The position numbers and the translations under genes were made by a program. A stretch of 64,000 nucleotides of DNA from Atherix ibis. Taxonomy: Eukaryota; Arthropoda; Insecta; Diptera; Athericidae. The stretch covers positions 63,646,220 to 63,710,219 of the forward strand of contig OY282609.1 of assembly GCA_958298945.1 (NCBI GenBank). The letters run 5' to 3'. Under the pieces are notes generated by a model. That model made no database searches, had not been told where the DNA came from, and saw only the letters and a program-made list of their open reading frames with translations. Shown one piece after another: positions 47,401 through 56,543 of this stretch; position 1 is the stretch's first letter; each line of letters opens with the position of its first letter.

Positions 47401-50400
47401 TGCGTACGATTTCCGTTTTATCCTTTTCCCTTTTTCTCTTTTTTTTTTTAGTCATTGTCGATATTTTTCTTATATCCTTTCTTATATATTTTTTATATTA
47501 TTTTGATGTAATATTATTGAACGGAATAGTACTCGGTACATGGTAGCGAAGATGATTGAAAAACTCAAAAGGTCGATTGTCATTTTTTGAATTTAATGGC
47601 ATGGGTTTATTATAACGTTACTTAGTTAGAGTATATAGAACTACTGAATGCGTATAGAGGAAGAACTTAAATTTTTTTTCAAGCATTTCACCTTTATGCG
47701 TAGCAAAAAGCTCAAGATGACAAAATGCTGATATATAATAAATATTGGTATTGAAATTATTTATGGAAAATGTATGGTATGCAACACAATTTACCATTCC
47801 TACCATCTTCCATCTACTCCTTCATCCATTATATCCTTTCTTTATACATCTCATATCCTTTGAATCAATCAAATTGTCTGCTCTCCTTAAATATATGTAC
47901 TCATCGATACTCCTCCATTTATTTTACTTTTTTTTTTATTCATATTTTTTCCAGAATTTCTCTTTCGGTGTTGAAATTATTCCAAAAATGATCGTATATT
48001 TCTCAGTGATATATTTCAATTTTCTGTAGTTAATAATCTGATAAAATATGAATTGATTTTTATCAAATATTTTACAGAACGTATAAATAAATGAACCTAG
48101 CTTATATTTATATTTATTCCTGATATCATTCGTTGGGGAAAATATATATTATAATATATGTAACAATCTTGAACAAGTACCATATATAAATTGATATGGT
48201 TAGCTTACAAATATAAATACTGTGTATTATCTGAATTAATATAATTTTGGTTAATGAATTTTTTTGTACTGACTCAATTTAAGATTTGCAAATATATATT
48301 TTTATACTTGAGTATGTGTAAAATAAAATATATTCATAATAAAATTTTCGCATTACAATATAATAAAATATAAAAAAGTTTTTGAGTATTTTTAAGACTC
48401 TATGCGAGATTGGTTTGTCACCATTTCATTTCTATATTCGGATTTTATCCATATCAATATTATTTCGTATCATTTAAAAAATATATCAATATATAATCAA
48501 ATATAAGTTGCATTAATTATAACTGACTATTTGTAAGTTTCATGTTATTAATAATATAATAAATAAAATGAACAACTTTTTCAATTATTCGCTTTGAAGA
48601 GCGATGATTCAGTCTTGGTGCATACCAGAGATATAAGCTTAAGTCCGCTTTTTAGTATTAGGCTACCATGGGCACGCCATACTTTTTTTTATGAGTTTGA
48701 CATCTGTCAACATTAATCAGTGCACATTGTCAGCAATTTCGTATAACAACATACACATACATTTTTCCTTTGGTAATCATGTCTAGTTTTGTGCCAGAAA
48801 AAGAGCATATGCGGGAAACTCAGCTTTTCTGCTTCAATTTGAAGAAATCGGCTGCCGAATCGCATCGAATGCTTATGGAGGCCTATGGCAACCGTGCTTT
48901 ATTGGAAACAAGGAGCCGAGATTGTTTTCGTCGGTTCAAAGACGGCAATTTTGACTTGTGGGACAACAAGCGTGAAAATCGGCCTAGGAAGGTTGAGGAC
49001 CATCAATTGTAGGCTCTTTTAGATGAAGACGATACCCAATCGCAAAAAATGCTCACGGAGCAATTGAATGTTACTCAACCAGCAATTTCCATACGTCTGC
49101 GTGCCATGAGGAAGATTAAAAAGATCGGAAAATGGGTGCCGCATGAGTTGAACGATAGGTAGATGGAGCGACGCCAAAACACATGCGAAATCTTGCTCTA
49201 AAGAAACTCGTTCCTACATCGGATTGTGACACGCGTTGAAAAGTGAATATATTTCAAGAAATCCTAAACGCAAAAAACCAACCATCAACATCTTCCCCAA
49301 GACCAAATCGCTGCGGACTGAAGACAATGCTGTGCGTTTGGTGGGATCAGTAGAAAATCGTCTACTATGAGATGTTGAAACCTGATAAAACTGTCAATGT
49401 CCACCGCTACCACCAACAACTGATCAAATTGCACCGTGCTCTGCATGAAAAAATGACGGATTATCAACAAAGATTTTCCTCCACTACAACGCACCATCGC
49501 ACACGTTAAAAATGGTCCGAAACTATTTGGAGACATTCAACTGGGAGGTGCTACCCCACCCCGCTTATTCACCAGACCCGGCCCCTTCCGACTACCACCT
49601 GTTTTCGTCGATGGGCCACGCGCTCGCTGAGCAGCACTTCGATTCTTACGAAGACGTCCGAAAATGGCTTGATGAGTGGTTTGCCTCGAAAGAGAAGGAA
49701 TTTTTTTGGCTTGGTATCCACAAATTTCCCGAGATATGGAAAAAATGTGTAGCTAGCGAGGGCAAATACTTTGAATAAATTTGTTTTTGCTTTCTATGAA
49801 AAAAACATGTGTTTTTTTAACTAAAAAACAGCGGATTTAAGCTTATACACCTGAAATATTTTTATCTCTCAAAATATCTGAACGTCTGATATCGATCAAA
49901 AAATGAAAATTTTTAAATTAAAATATATCTTCAAAGGAAACTAGTATTGGTAATCTTATTCATGTTTTGTTTATATTGTAGAAAATATCTGGGAATTTTA
50001 AAAATTTATCCATAAATAGAAAAAATAAAGATCGTAAATTATAAGAAATTAAAAATTGAAATAAGATAGTGACTTAATAAATATCAAACGATTATATACA
50101 AGACTATTTTGTAACGGTATTTGTTTTTTGTCTGGTATAATTATTTTAAGATATAAATAAGATCGTCCTTTATAGTATTTTTATAAGAATATTAAAAAAA
50201 AAAAACATCAATATTACGCAAACAAAATTTTATGAAAAAATAATTTTGCTATTTTTATAGTAGAGTTTCTATCATCACCTCGCCTCCAATATAATTTAAA
50301 AGATTTATATAAATTTTGTATCAATTATTAAAGCAATAAGTTAGTAAAGTTCTAGCGAATATACTACTCCGATATTTAGTCTTTGTCCAGTTTAAAGTCA

Positions 50401-52403
50401 AAAGGATATTTTTCAGTTAGCAATATAGTAATTTGAGTAAAAGTATGCGCAATATAAATTTCGTAACATAAAATTTTTCAAAATGAATTACAAAATAAAA
50501 ATGGATTTTTCTCATTTTTATATTACTAAATAAATTATTACCGAGCAATTATACGAATAGTTAATTGGATACCAGTTGAGATAATGACTTCCAGCAATGC
50601 TGTACCATAATTTTAATCAGTGGATAATATATTTACAAAAGTATTTTTAATTTTTATGAATATCCAAAGACAATAAACTGTAATATTAATGCAGATGGCT
50701 TCATTATAGATACCGCAACATATATTTTCCAAGTTTCATTCTGGTTAATCCTTGCTACGAGTATAATATTGTTTGTTGGTTGCTGGCTATTTTATTTCTT
50801 ATTCATTTTCTCGTATGTTATGTCCTTCGTCTCCCTTAAAATTCAGTTTATTTACTTAATTTACTCATACAGATATGCATAATATTCTCTATATAAACTT
50901 TTATATATATATATGTGTATCGTCCATTTCTGTTTTTGCTATTTACTTCTATATTAACAGCAGGAGTAAATTAATGATAATGACAATAGGAAGGCGATTT
51001 CATTTTAATTCTATTTGTTTGATAGTTGAACAATTTTATTTGTAACCACATAAATTTATTATTACTGAGATAATATTTAAGTTCTCATGTCTATATGTAA
51101 ACATTATATTTTTAATTTAACTTATTTTTCAATTTAATTTATTCATTTTTTGTACTTATTTGTTTTATCATATTTTCCATTTTTATATTAAATTTAAAAC
51201 CTTTTCAAGTATTGATTATTTTATGTTAGATTAAACTATCTTACCCCAAAGCAGATTTTATATTGTACTTCCATCTGATATTAAATTAAATAATGTTGTA
51301 TTAAAGTTAAATTTTCTTCATTAATTTTGTTATTCTGCATATTATTGTTGGTTTATTATTTCATTTATTGCTCAAAAAATTATTGCTAAAAATTTTATAT
51401 TTTAAATAATGTTTCCATTGTTTTGTAAATTGTTTCAATTCATATATCATATTTTGAAAAATCGCCATCAGTCACTCGTTGTTCACGTCTCATAGTCTCT
51501 TGTACTTCATTATTTCGACTATAACAATAATTTATCCTTATAAGAATTACAAATTTCACTGAAATTTTAATCAATAAAGGCAAACAATATTGAAACGTTT
51601 ATAAAAATTTCATCTAAACACTGTTGAGTATTTTGTAATATTGTACGAGTATATAATATTTTGTTGGCAATTGAAAATTTTTACTTGCGTTTCGACATAG
51701 GCCAACCAATACACGTACTGAAATGGTTCTTGGTCTGGGCACAAAATTGAACAAAACTGTAGCGAACCGAAGTGAACTGAACTGAATTGTGTATATTACG
51801 GATTGCAAGCTAAACGTAACAGCAATTTATAAATCACGTGAATGTTCAATTTTTCGCTTCGACAATCAATATTTTGTGAGGAAGTTCTCTCCTTTGCTTT
51901 TTCCAACTTTCAAAAATTATGCTAGCCTATATATTGTGTAATACAGTACTCAATATTACAAGACTTTGTTGTGTAACATACAGGCTGATTGCTTCTACCA
52001 TTTTCGATTCCTAGGTGACTTCAAATTCCTGTCCAAATTTCATGAAAATTCTTTCCGCCTTCCTTGATACTATATACAAATCCCATACATAATTTATTGC
52101 TAGTGATTATGAATACATCAAATTTTCTAATATGAAATTTGAATACCATATATCGAATAGTATAAGAGTAGAAGATTGAAAATGGCAAAATGAAGGAAAA
52201 TATTGACAAAAAAATATGAATATATTAACCAAATGATATGAATAATATACAATAAATATGTATGATATACAAGCACATACACATACATACATGAAACGTA
52301 CATTTAATAGTACTCACCTATCATCATAGACGAATCCCGCATTCAACGTATTTAAATATAGGACAAAAGCTAACGCGCAGCAACCCAAGCTTGTATAATC
52401 CAT
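38242..52403 (-). CDS. Tmtc: TMTC-family O-mannosyltransferase (transmembrane and TPR repeat protein), nine coding exons
   Basis: Joined exons (minus strand): 52403-52318, 43421-42869, 42598-40993, 40851-40737, 40130-40045, 39782-39397, 39199-39115, 38872-38715, 38418-38242. All junctions are GT-AG and all phases fit; total 3252 bp, 1083 residues plus stop. TMTC proteins sit in the ER membrane and, in mammals, attach O-mannose to cadherin domains. Visible are a first hydrophobic segment, then the acidic YDD motif of the first luminal loop (residues 26-28), YRPLCVLTF, HPIHTEAVAGIVGRADL, the DUF1736 segment (YPSMLSFDWGMDAIP, about 259-299), further hydrophobic helices (FYVGFVVAERILYLPSVGYC) and nine TPR repeats from 749 to the end. 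An insertion of about 310 residues (about 325-636) lengthens it beyond the usual 850-950. The paralogue (fly Tmtc1 to 4) is uncertain. The ATG sits two bases after a possible acceptor, so an upstream non-coding exon is likely. Confidence 0.93.
38715..38872 (-). CDS. Tmtc: TMTC exon 8
   Basis: Acceptor AG at 38874-38873, donor GTAAGG at 38714-38709. It encodes TPR 7 and most of TPR 8 (DEACAYRIKAAELSPNDYSL, LLDKKLDAEKWYRK). Enters in phase 1, leaves in phase 0. Confidence 0.9.
39115..39199 (-). CDS. Tmtc: TMTC exon 7
   Basis: Acceptor at 39201-39200, donor GTAAGT at 39114-39109. It encodes SSRVSEAELWFKRALKLAPT and QASAYHHY, the second half of TPR 6 and start of TPR 7. Confidence 0.9.
39397..39782 (-). 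CDS. Tmtc: TMTC exon 6
   Basis: Acceptor at 39784-39783, donor GTAAGT at 39396-39391. It encodes TPR repeats 3 to 6 (AYLNLGTSLIALGRCQEAAT, SSYLQLGSLYADQGKLQRAL, YHRLGDIFGRLQQWDEAERY, HLSYGITLAKN). Confidence 0.93.
40045..40130 (-). CDS. Tmtc: TMTC exon 5
   Basis: An 86-bp exon; acceptor at 40132-40131, donor GTAATA at 40044-40039. It encodes GILHQNQQNFKSAVENFQRA and IQFRPNLA, the body of TPR 2. The split Ile codon joins to exon 6. Confidence 0.88.
40737..40851 (-). CDS. Tmtc: TMTC exon 4
   Basis: Acceptor at 40853-40852, donor GTAAGT at 40736-40731. It encodes the first TPR (LGNLGSVLSTQGRYQEAKEV) and YRPNMADVHFNL. Confidence 0.92.
40993..42598 (-). CDS. Tmtc: TMTC exon 3, long exon with expanded loop
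   Basis: A 1606-bp exon; acceptor at 42600-42599, donor GTAAGT at 40992-40987. It encodes residues 214 to 749. In order these are the DUF1736 segment (about 259-299), a membrane helix (about 300-319), a basic stretch (QQRKSRTKKK), a long Ser/Thr/Ala/His/Asn-rich insertion to about 636, membrane helices, and the conserved SVRTWKRNYDWKDEESLYRS lead-in to the TPRs. The insertion holds a Cys cluster (CVCQIC...CRAI...DCGC, about 472-508) and His-rich runs. The frame is fully open across it, which argues that it is truly coding. Confidence 0.92.
42869..43421 (-). CDS. Tmtc: TMTC exon 2
   Basis: Acceptor at 43423-43422, donor GTTTGT at 42868-42863. It encodes RAILGNTDV, SGSHGSYRPLCVLTFKVNYI, GYHLINNLMHCLATGLVVKL, HPIHTEAVAGIVGRADLAAC and a hydrophobic LFKETAVTALVVCAIFDII run. 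This is the N-terminal membrane half typical of the family. Confidence 0.93.
43424..44403. other. TMTC intron 1, gene-proximal part
   Basis: AT-rich intron sequence between exon 2 and the first intronic mariner. No element, exon or RNA was recognised. Confidence 0.6.
44406..45755 (-). mobile_element. Mariner family B, copy inside TMTC intron 1
   Basis: The 1350-bp element with both ends (CGAGGGTCGTTCAATAAGTC at left, its complement at right) is flanked by TA (44404-44405, 45756-45757). It lies in the same orientation as the host gene. It is slightly longer than the best copy because of local duplications: a second CTTCTTCCGATGGGGGCG-like stretch near 44818-44835 and extra sequence near 45655-45690. 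Confidence 0.95.
44471..45539 (-). pseudogene. Mariner transposase, family B, frameshifted
   Basis: The ATG at 45539-45537 opens MEKSEFRAVIKHLHLKG. The frame runs through both DNA-binding modules, the linker (LVPRSLSEENKRNR; WVPRLL elsewhere) and the first catalytic motif (VTVDETWIHYY) to FIDYLEK. A stop follows near 44892. The next stretch is scrambled by a small duplication that reads PPSEEEKRETPPSEEEK in the wrong frame. The original frame returns with LMHQDNARVHN (second Asp) and YSPDLAPSDYFLFPNLKK (third Asp), spaced 34 residues, and runs to the natural end KGDYVEK. Confidence 0.9.
45758..48622. other. TMTC intron 1, middle part
   Basis: AT-rich intron sequence. It holds a CAT-trinucleotide microsatellite at 46914-46945 and a less AT-rich patch at about 47000-47320 with overlapping open frames on both strands, which I could not identify. 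No internal exon of TMTC is needed by phase. Confidence 0.5.
46914..46945. repeat. ATC trinucleotide microsatellite
   Basis: About nine uninterrupted ATC units followed by one GTC-interrupted unit. Confidence 0.9.
48625..49853 (+). mobile_element. Mos1-like mariner, family D, copy 2 (TMTC intron 1)
   Basis: Left end CCAGAGATATAAGCTTAAGT follows TA at 48623-48624. The right end is the complement of CAGGTGTATAAGCTTAAATC and ends at 49853, where the expected TA now reads AA. It lies antisense to the TMTC gene. Its 5' UTR and coding sequence are closely similar to those of the copy at 27090-28305. Confidence 0.92.
48779..49778 (+). pseudogene. Mos1-like transposase, disrupted
   Basis: The ATG at 48779-48781 gives MSSFVPEKEHMRETQLFCFN, then KSAAESHRMLMEAYGNRALL and RRFKDGNFDLWD, all very like Mos1. 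Stops follow (after VEDHQL, in the linker at LNDR*MERR and in EILL*). The second DNA-binding helix, missing in the other copy, is present here (MLTEQLNVTQPAISIRLRAM). Deletions hit the first-Asp region: VTRVEKWIYF has Val where Mos1 has the catalytic Asp. The second Asp is Tyr (LHYNAPSHT). The third Asp region PAPSDYHLF and the C-terminus (DSYEDVRKWLDEWF, ASEGKYFE) are kept. Confidence 0.9.
49854..52317. other. TMTC intron 1, exon-1-proximal part
   Basis: AT-rich intron sequence with no recognised element. Regulatory sites in this large first intron are plausible but none could be identified by eye. Confidence 0.5.
52318..52403 (-). CDS. Tmtc: TMTC exon 1 (first coding exon)
   Basis: The ATG at 52403-52401 gives MDYTSLGCCALAFVLYLNTL then NAGFVYDD. 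Donor GTGAGT at 52317-52312, phase 2. The last codon AG plus A from exon 2 gives Arg, so the joined sequence reads YDDRRAILGN, the family's hallmark. A TTTTCAG stands just before the ATG, so the exon probably has a spliced 5' UTR upstream that I could not locate. Confidence 0.88.
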
Positions 52404-53303
52404 GCTGAAAATTAAATAATTTAAAAAAAATTATTAATTATACGTTATTAATAAAATTTACTACAATATTTAATTATTTAAGATTATTTCGACTTTTGTT
52501 TATATTGTGCTAAAAATATATCAAAGTCAATACAATACTAAAAATTATATATTAATATTTTTTACAATTTACTTTGATAGACAAGTACAAAAATTAAAGT
52601 ATTTATTTACTAAAGTTGAATTTCAATTGTAAAATTTATTTTTAAACTTTATACAATCTTCTATTTTGCAAGAAATTGTTACTTTAAAAAATTTTATTGA
52701 TTTTATACAATATTAAAATTCAATTATGGCCTAGAAAACGTATAACACTATATCGTTTTTGAATATTTCCTCTACAATACATAGTTTTCATTATGAAATT
52801 CATACACGTACATCTAATGTTAAAATCAATAATTTAATTTTCTACATATCCTAAGTATTAACATATACTATATTAGAACGTGTTTGATCTGCTTAGTATT
52901 GTACTTATTTTATCATTAAGAATGATTCAAATGGCATGTTATCATTAAAGTCGAAATGTATAAGTAAATTTTATGCCCGTATCACAGGCTATACCACTTA
53001 TTGATTTTTGCCAATTTTATACTCGTATTTGCATACCTATGCTTAAAATTGTGACCGCATATTATTTTTACATTAGGAATTTGAATTTCTGCGAAATTAT
53101 CTCAAAACATTTCTTATCACTGAATAAATATTTTTTTTAAATATAGTTTTTTGCATTAATATAATCGATATTTAATTATTGGCTAATTAAAGTGGTTTCT
53201 TCTTTAAAAAAATTCTTCAAAGATATTTTTAAGTACGCTGCTTATAAGAAAAGTGAACTTTTTCCTGTAAAAAAAATCAAAATGGTTAAAAATAAATATA
53301 ATG
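52404..53303. other. Upstream region of TMTC
   Basis: AT-rich sequence between the TMTC ATG and the rosa-like mariner. The likely acceptor TTTTCAG lies at the edge of exon 1. No promoter element or 5' exon could be assigned with any confidence. Confidence 0.45.
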
Positions 53304-53440
53304 TACAGGGTGGACCATTTAAAAGTTGCATTTTAAAAAGTAATTAAAAAAAAACTAGTGTATTTTTTTTCAAATTTCCGGTTTTATTAGAAAGATTGAA
53401 CCTTGAAATTTAAGAATGACACACACCCCATTCGCTCGAC

Positions 53441-54006
53441 TCAATTTTTCAGTACATTTTCGATTGTCTGGGCCTGTATTTCTTCAATGGTATTTTTGAT
53501 TTCGAGTTTCAAGGCCTCAATTGTCTCTGGATGGCTTGCGTAACATTTTTCCTTAACGGTTCCCCACAGAAAATAATCCAACGGGCTCAAATCACAGCTC
53601 TTAGGCGGCCAATTTACATCAGAATTTCGGCTAATTATTCGGTTTTCGATAGCAGTGCCCAAAAGTTGGATTGTTATGTTGGCTGTGTTGAAACCAAATG
53701 TCGCCCATGCCATTCTCTTAAACTTTTGGAAACGATAGTCCTCACCATTGACCGTAACAGCGGCTCCTTCATCGTTTTCGAAGAAAAAAACGGGCCAATG
53801 ATGCCTCCAGTCCAAAATCCGCACCAAACCGTGACTCGTTGTGGATGCATCGGCTTTTCCATGGTGACGTATGGATTTTCTGAGCCCTAGATGCGACAAT
53901 TTTGTTTGTTGACATACCCACCGAGGTGGAAATGGGCCTCATCCGAAAAGATGATTTTTTCGGTAAAAATGCTCATCTTCGGCCAATTGATCTTGAGCCT
54001 ATTGGG
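53441..54006 (-). pseudogene. Rosa-like transposase, C-terminal part
   Basis: Frames downstream of the insertion encode LAEDEHFYRKNHLF, in which the usual catalytic Asp context (SDEAHF) has been broken by a stop. The next frames give WGSENP-like sequence, MEKPMHPQRVTVWCGFWTGG, IIGPFF and NDEGAAVTVNGEDYRFQKF. A deletion then removes the expected QQDGATCHTA segment with the second catalytic Asp: only DIWFQH followed by NTANITIQLL remains. The third-Asp block ENRIISRNSDVNWPPKSCDL and the C-terminus ETIEALKLEIKNTIEEIQAQ are intact. Frameshifts and the loss of the second Asp make it inactive. Confidence 0.88.
53995..54006. repeat. Target-site duplication, left copy (GAGCCTATTGGG)
   Basis: The 12-bp sequence GAGCCTATTGGG occurs here and at 56044-56055, exactly bracketing the retrotransposon within the rosa-like element. 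Confidence 0.9.
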
Positions 54007-56043
54007 TCACCACCTCCGACAAAGCAATATATTGTTTTAGAAATCTTAAGAGCAAAACATCTTCAAGTCCTGACAACATCCCAAATATCATCCTCAAGCA
54101 TTTGACTGATATAGTTATCCTCGATTACGTCACAATATTTAACAACGCTCTCAACAATTATTACTTTCCATCGTGCTGGAAAGAAGCGAAAGTAATAGCT
54201 ATCAAAAAGCCGGGGAAAGATTCATCTGACCCGAACAACTTCAGACCCATCAGTATTACGCCTAGCATCAGTAAAATTTTCGAGAAAATCATACAGGACT
54301 CTATTTTACACTCAGTTAACAACAACAATATTTTAGTAGAAAATCAATTTGGGAATGGGCCACTCTACAATTCATTCAGCTAACAAACTCATGTCGGATA
54401 TATGCTGGTACATAAATAATAAAGAATGTGTCGGGGCGCTATTAGTCCATTTATCCGATGCTTTTACCTCAGTATGGACTGAAGCTTTAGTCTTTAAACT
54501 GATAAAAAATAACTTCCAACCGTGCTTAATAAAAACAGTTTCTAATATGATTTCCAACAAAACATTCACAGTTGAAATAAATGGAGCTGGACAAAGCAAA
54601 AAATACAGCATTAACAATAGTTTACAACAAGGAACTGTAACATCACCAACGCTATTCATTATCTACATAAACGACTTATTAAAGAAACTGAACAACCTGC
54701 CAGGTAAAACATTTACATTAGCTTTTGCAGACGATATAACATTGTACACTGCTGACCGCAAACTAACTAATATACAAGCTAATCTGCAAAAAATGTTCAA
54801 AATCACACAGGACTTCGTTAACTCTTGGCGGTTAAGAATTAACTATAGTAAGTGTGAGTCGATATTATTTCGAAATAAAATTGAGTCGTGTCATACCTCG
54901 GTTCGGCAAAATTGGAAGCAATTTTGCATTAGAGCAGATAATGGCGAAACTTGCAATAACAAGTCCTGTGTTCGTTACTTAGGCATATGGTTCAAAAACA
55001 ACTTAAACTTTACCGACCACATTAAAAAAGCTCTTGAAAAAGCAAATAAAGCGTTTAGGATCGCCAACAAACTGTTTTATTCAAGACTCATTTCTTCCAG
55101 AGTCAAAATTATCGCTTATCAGGTTATAATCAGACCAATACTATGTTACGGTAGCCAAATTTGGTACAACGTAAGCGCGTCACTAATGGAGAAATTTAGA
55201 ATTTACGAAAGGAAATGTCTTCGAGCATGCCTGGGAAAATACCGAAAGCCAAACACAAACTACAAACACTATATCTCTAATAAAACGATTTATAACTGGG
55301 CAAACATAATGAGGATAGATAACCATATAATCTCTCTTTGCAGGAAACATTTTAACAGAGCGCAACTTGCTGAAAACAATAGCTTAATAGGACATGCAAT
55401 ATATCCAGATGATCAGTACATTCAATATAGCATGGACACACGTTTCATACCCCCTGAAGCTTTCATCTTTTTGGATAAACACGCATATATCCAAGACGCA
55501 AATAAGATCCCAATTTTATTCCACACCAAACGCAGAGCATCAGACAAAAAAATTCCAAGGAATATTGCAAACAGCAGAAACATAAATATTCTACAATATA
55601 ACACAGAAATATCGACAAGAGACAAAAAGAAAACAAAAACGCGATGCTGGTGGATCGACGAAGGTTAACCAAAATATCACTGGGTTATGGATTAGTTATA
55701 AGTTTTGGGTATGGGTAGTTGTAAATTAGGTGTAAATTCTTTCTTTTAGTCTAAGTAACAATATAAAAACAATAATAAATGGACTACGTTTTTTTTTAAA
55801 TTTTTAGTAGTATATGTTAAAAAAAATATAATAGATAATTAGAGAAACTTAAATTTCAATATATTAATGGACTTAGGAAAAACCTTGTAATAATATAATA
55901 GCTTAAGTAACCTAGAGTATTCCATCGTGAATCAGTAGGTTAAGAAAAATAAAAATCTACAGTGGTTCTTTAGTTGTAAGTTTCATATGAACACCACCAC
56001 CACTATTACTGAATAATAAATAAATGAAACTATAAAAAAAAAA
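54007..56043 (+). mobile_element. Non-LTR retrotransposon (FADD type) inserted in the rosa-like mariner
   Basis: A 2037-bp insertion with an A-rich 3' end (ATGAAACTATAAAAAAAAAA) and a 12-bp target-site duplication. It is 5'-truncated: the sequence begins within ORF2 before the RT domain. It is a different element from the jockey family at 30557. Its FADD motif and the QQGTVTSPTLF box make it a member of the jockey/I-like group, but I cannot place it in a clade. Confidence 0.92.
54055..55668 (+). pseudogene. Non-LTR reverse transcriptase, one frameshift
   Basis: The N-terminal RT part reads SSSPDNIPNIILKHLTDI, CWKEAKVIAIKKPGKDSSDP and NNFRPISITPSISKIFEKII, ending at VENQFG. A loss of about five bases near 54355 removes the residues expected after QFG and shifts frame into MGHSTIHSANKLMSDICWYI. 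From there 439 codons are open. They include motif A-like LLVHLSDAFTSVW (the first catalytic Asp is displaced or changed), NSLQQGTVTSPTLFIIYIND, LAFADDITLYTA (motif C), CVRYLGIWFKNNLNF, RPILCYGSQIWYNV and a C-terminal tail rich in Lys and Asn with WANIMRIDNHI. The tail has no obvious RNase H motif. Confidence 0.88.
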
Positions 56044-56055
56044 GAGCCTATTGGG
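56044..56055. repeat. Target-site duplication, right copy (GAGCCTATTGGG)
   Basis: Second copy of the 12-bp duplication directly after the A-rich tail of the retrotransposon. Confidence 0.9.
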
Positions 56056-56353
56056 CAAACCGAAAACAAATCGGATGGTCATGCGGCTTTAATTGTTGGA
56101 CTAATTGAACATTGTAAGCTTTCATACTGAGGTCTTTGTGCAAAATTCTCAACAGAGAAGTGCGAGAAATGTTCAATTCCTGAGAACGGTGACGAGTTGA
56201 TGTTGATGGATGATGATCACGGACATTTTCAGCAACGGTACGCACTGTATTAGAGCGGGAACGAGTTGCTTTGGCAACCAACAACCCAGTTTTGCGAACT
56301 CGCTTCACGAACTTGTCCACAAGTTGACGTGATGGCATTCGATCTTTGCTCAT
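56056..56353 (-). pseudogene. Rosa-like transposase, N-terminal part
   Basis: Open frame from an ATG at 56353 (MSKDRMPSRQLVDKFVKRVR). It includes NTVRTVAENVRDHHPSTSTR (inter-motif linker), the second helix-turn-helix (ELNISRTSLLRILHKDLSMK) and AYNVQLVQQLKPHDHPICFR, then runs into the retrotransposon target site. It lacks only the portion before this ATG, if any. Confidence 0.85.
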
Positions 56354-56543
56354 TTTTTTAAAAATTTCTCACAGTTTGGGTTCATCACTTTGGAAGTAAG
56401 TTCTCAATATTTCCCAGTTTTCTTCAAGCGTATGGATTACCATTTCGTAAAATTCAGATTTTCAATTCGTGATGACATTTAACACTCACGTACTTCAAAT
56501 AAATAGTGGTTCAAAAAGCAACCGCTAGATCAACCACCCTATA

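Larger units (their letters stand above)
53306..56541 (-). mobile_element. Rosa-like (DD41D-type) mariner, family F, interrupted by a retrotransposon
   Basis: The left end CAGGGTGGACCATTTAAAAG follows TA at 53304-53305. The right end is the complement of TAGGGTGGTTGATCTAGCGG. Removing the insertion at 54007-56043 and one copy of the 12-bp duplication leaves an element of about 1.19 kb. The transposase reads right to left: N-terminal part at 56353-56056, C-terminal part at about 54006-53441. The family is recognised from VNWPPKSCDLSPLDYFLWG, a signature of the rosa/DD41D mariners of insects. Confidence 0.88.
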
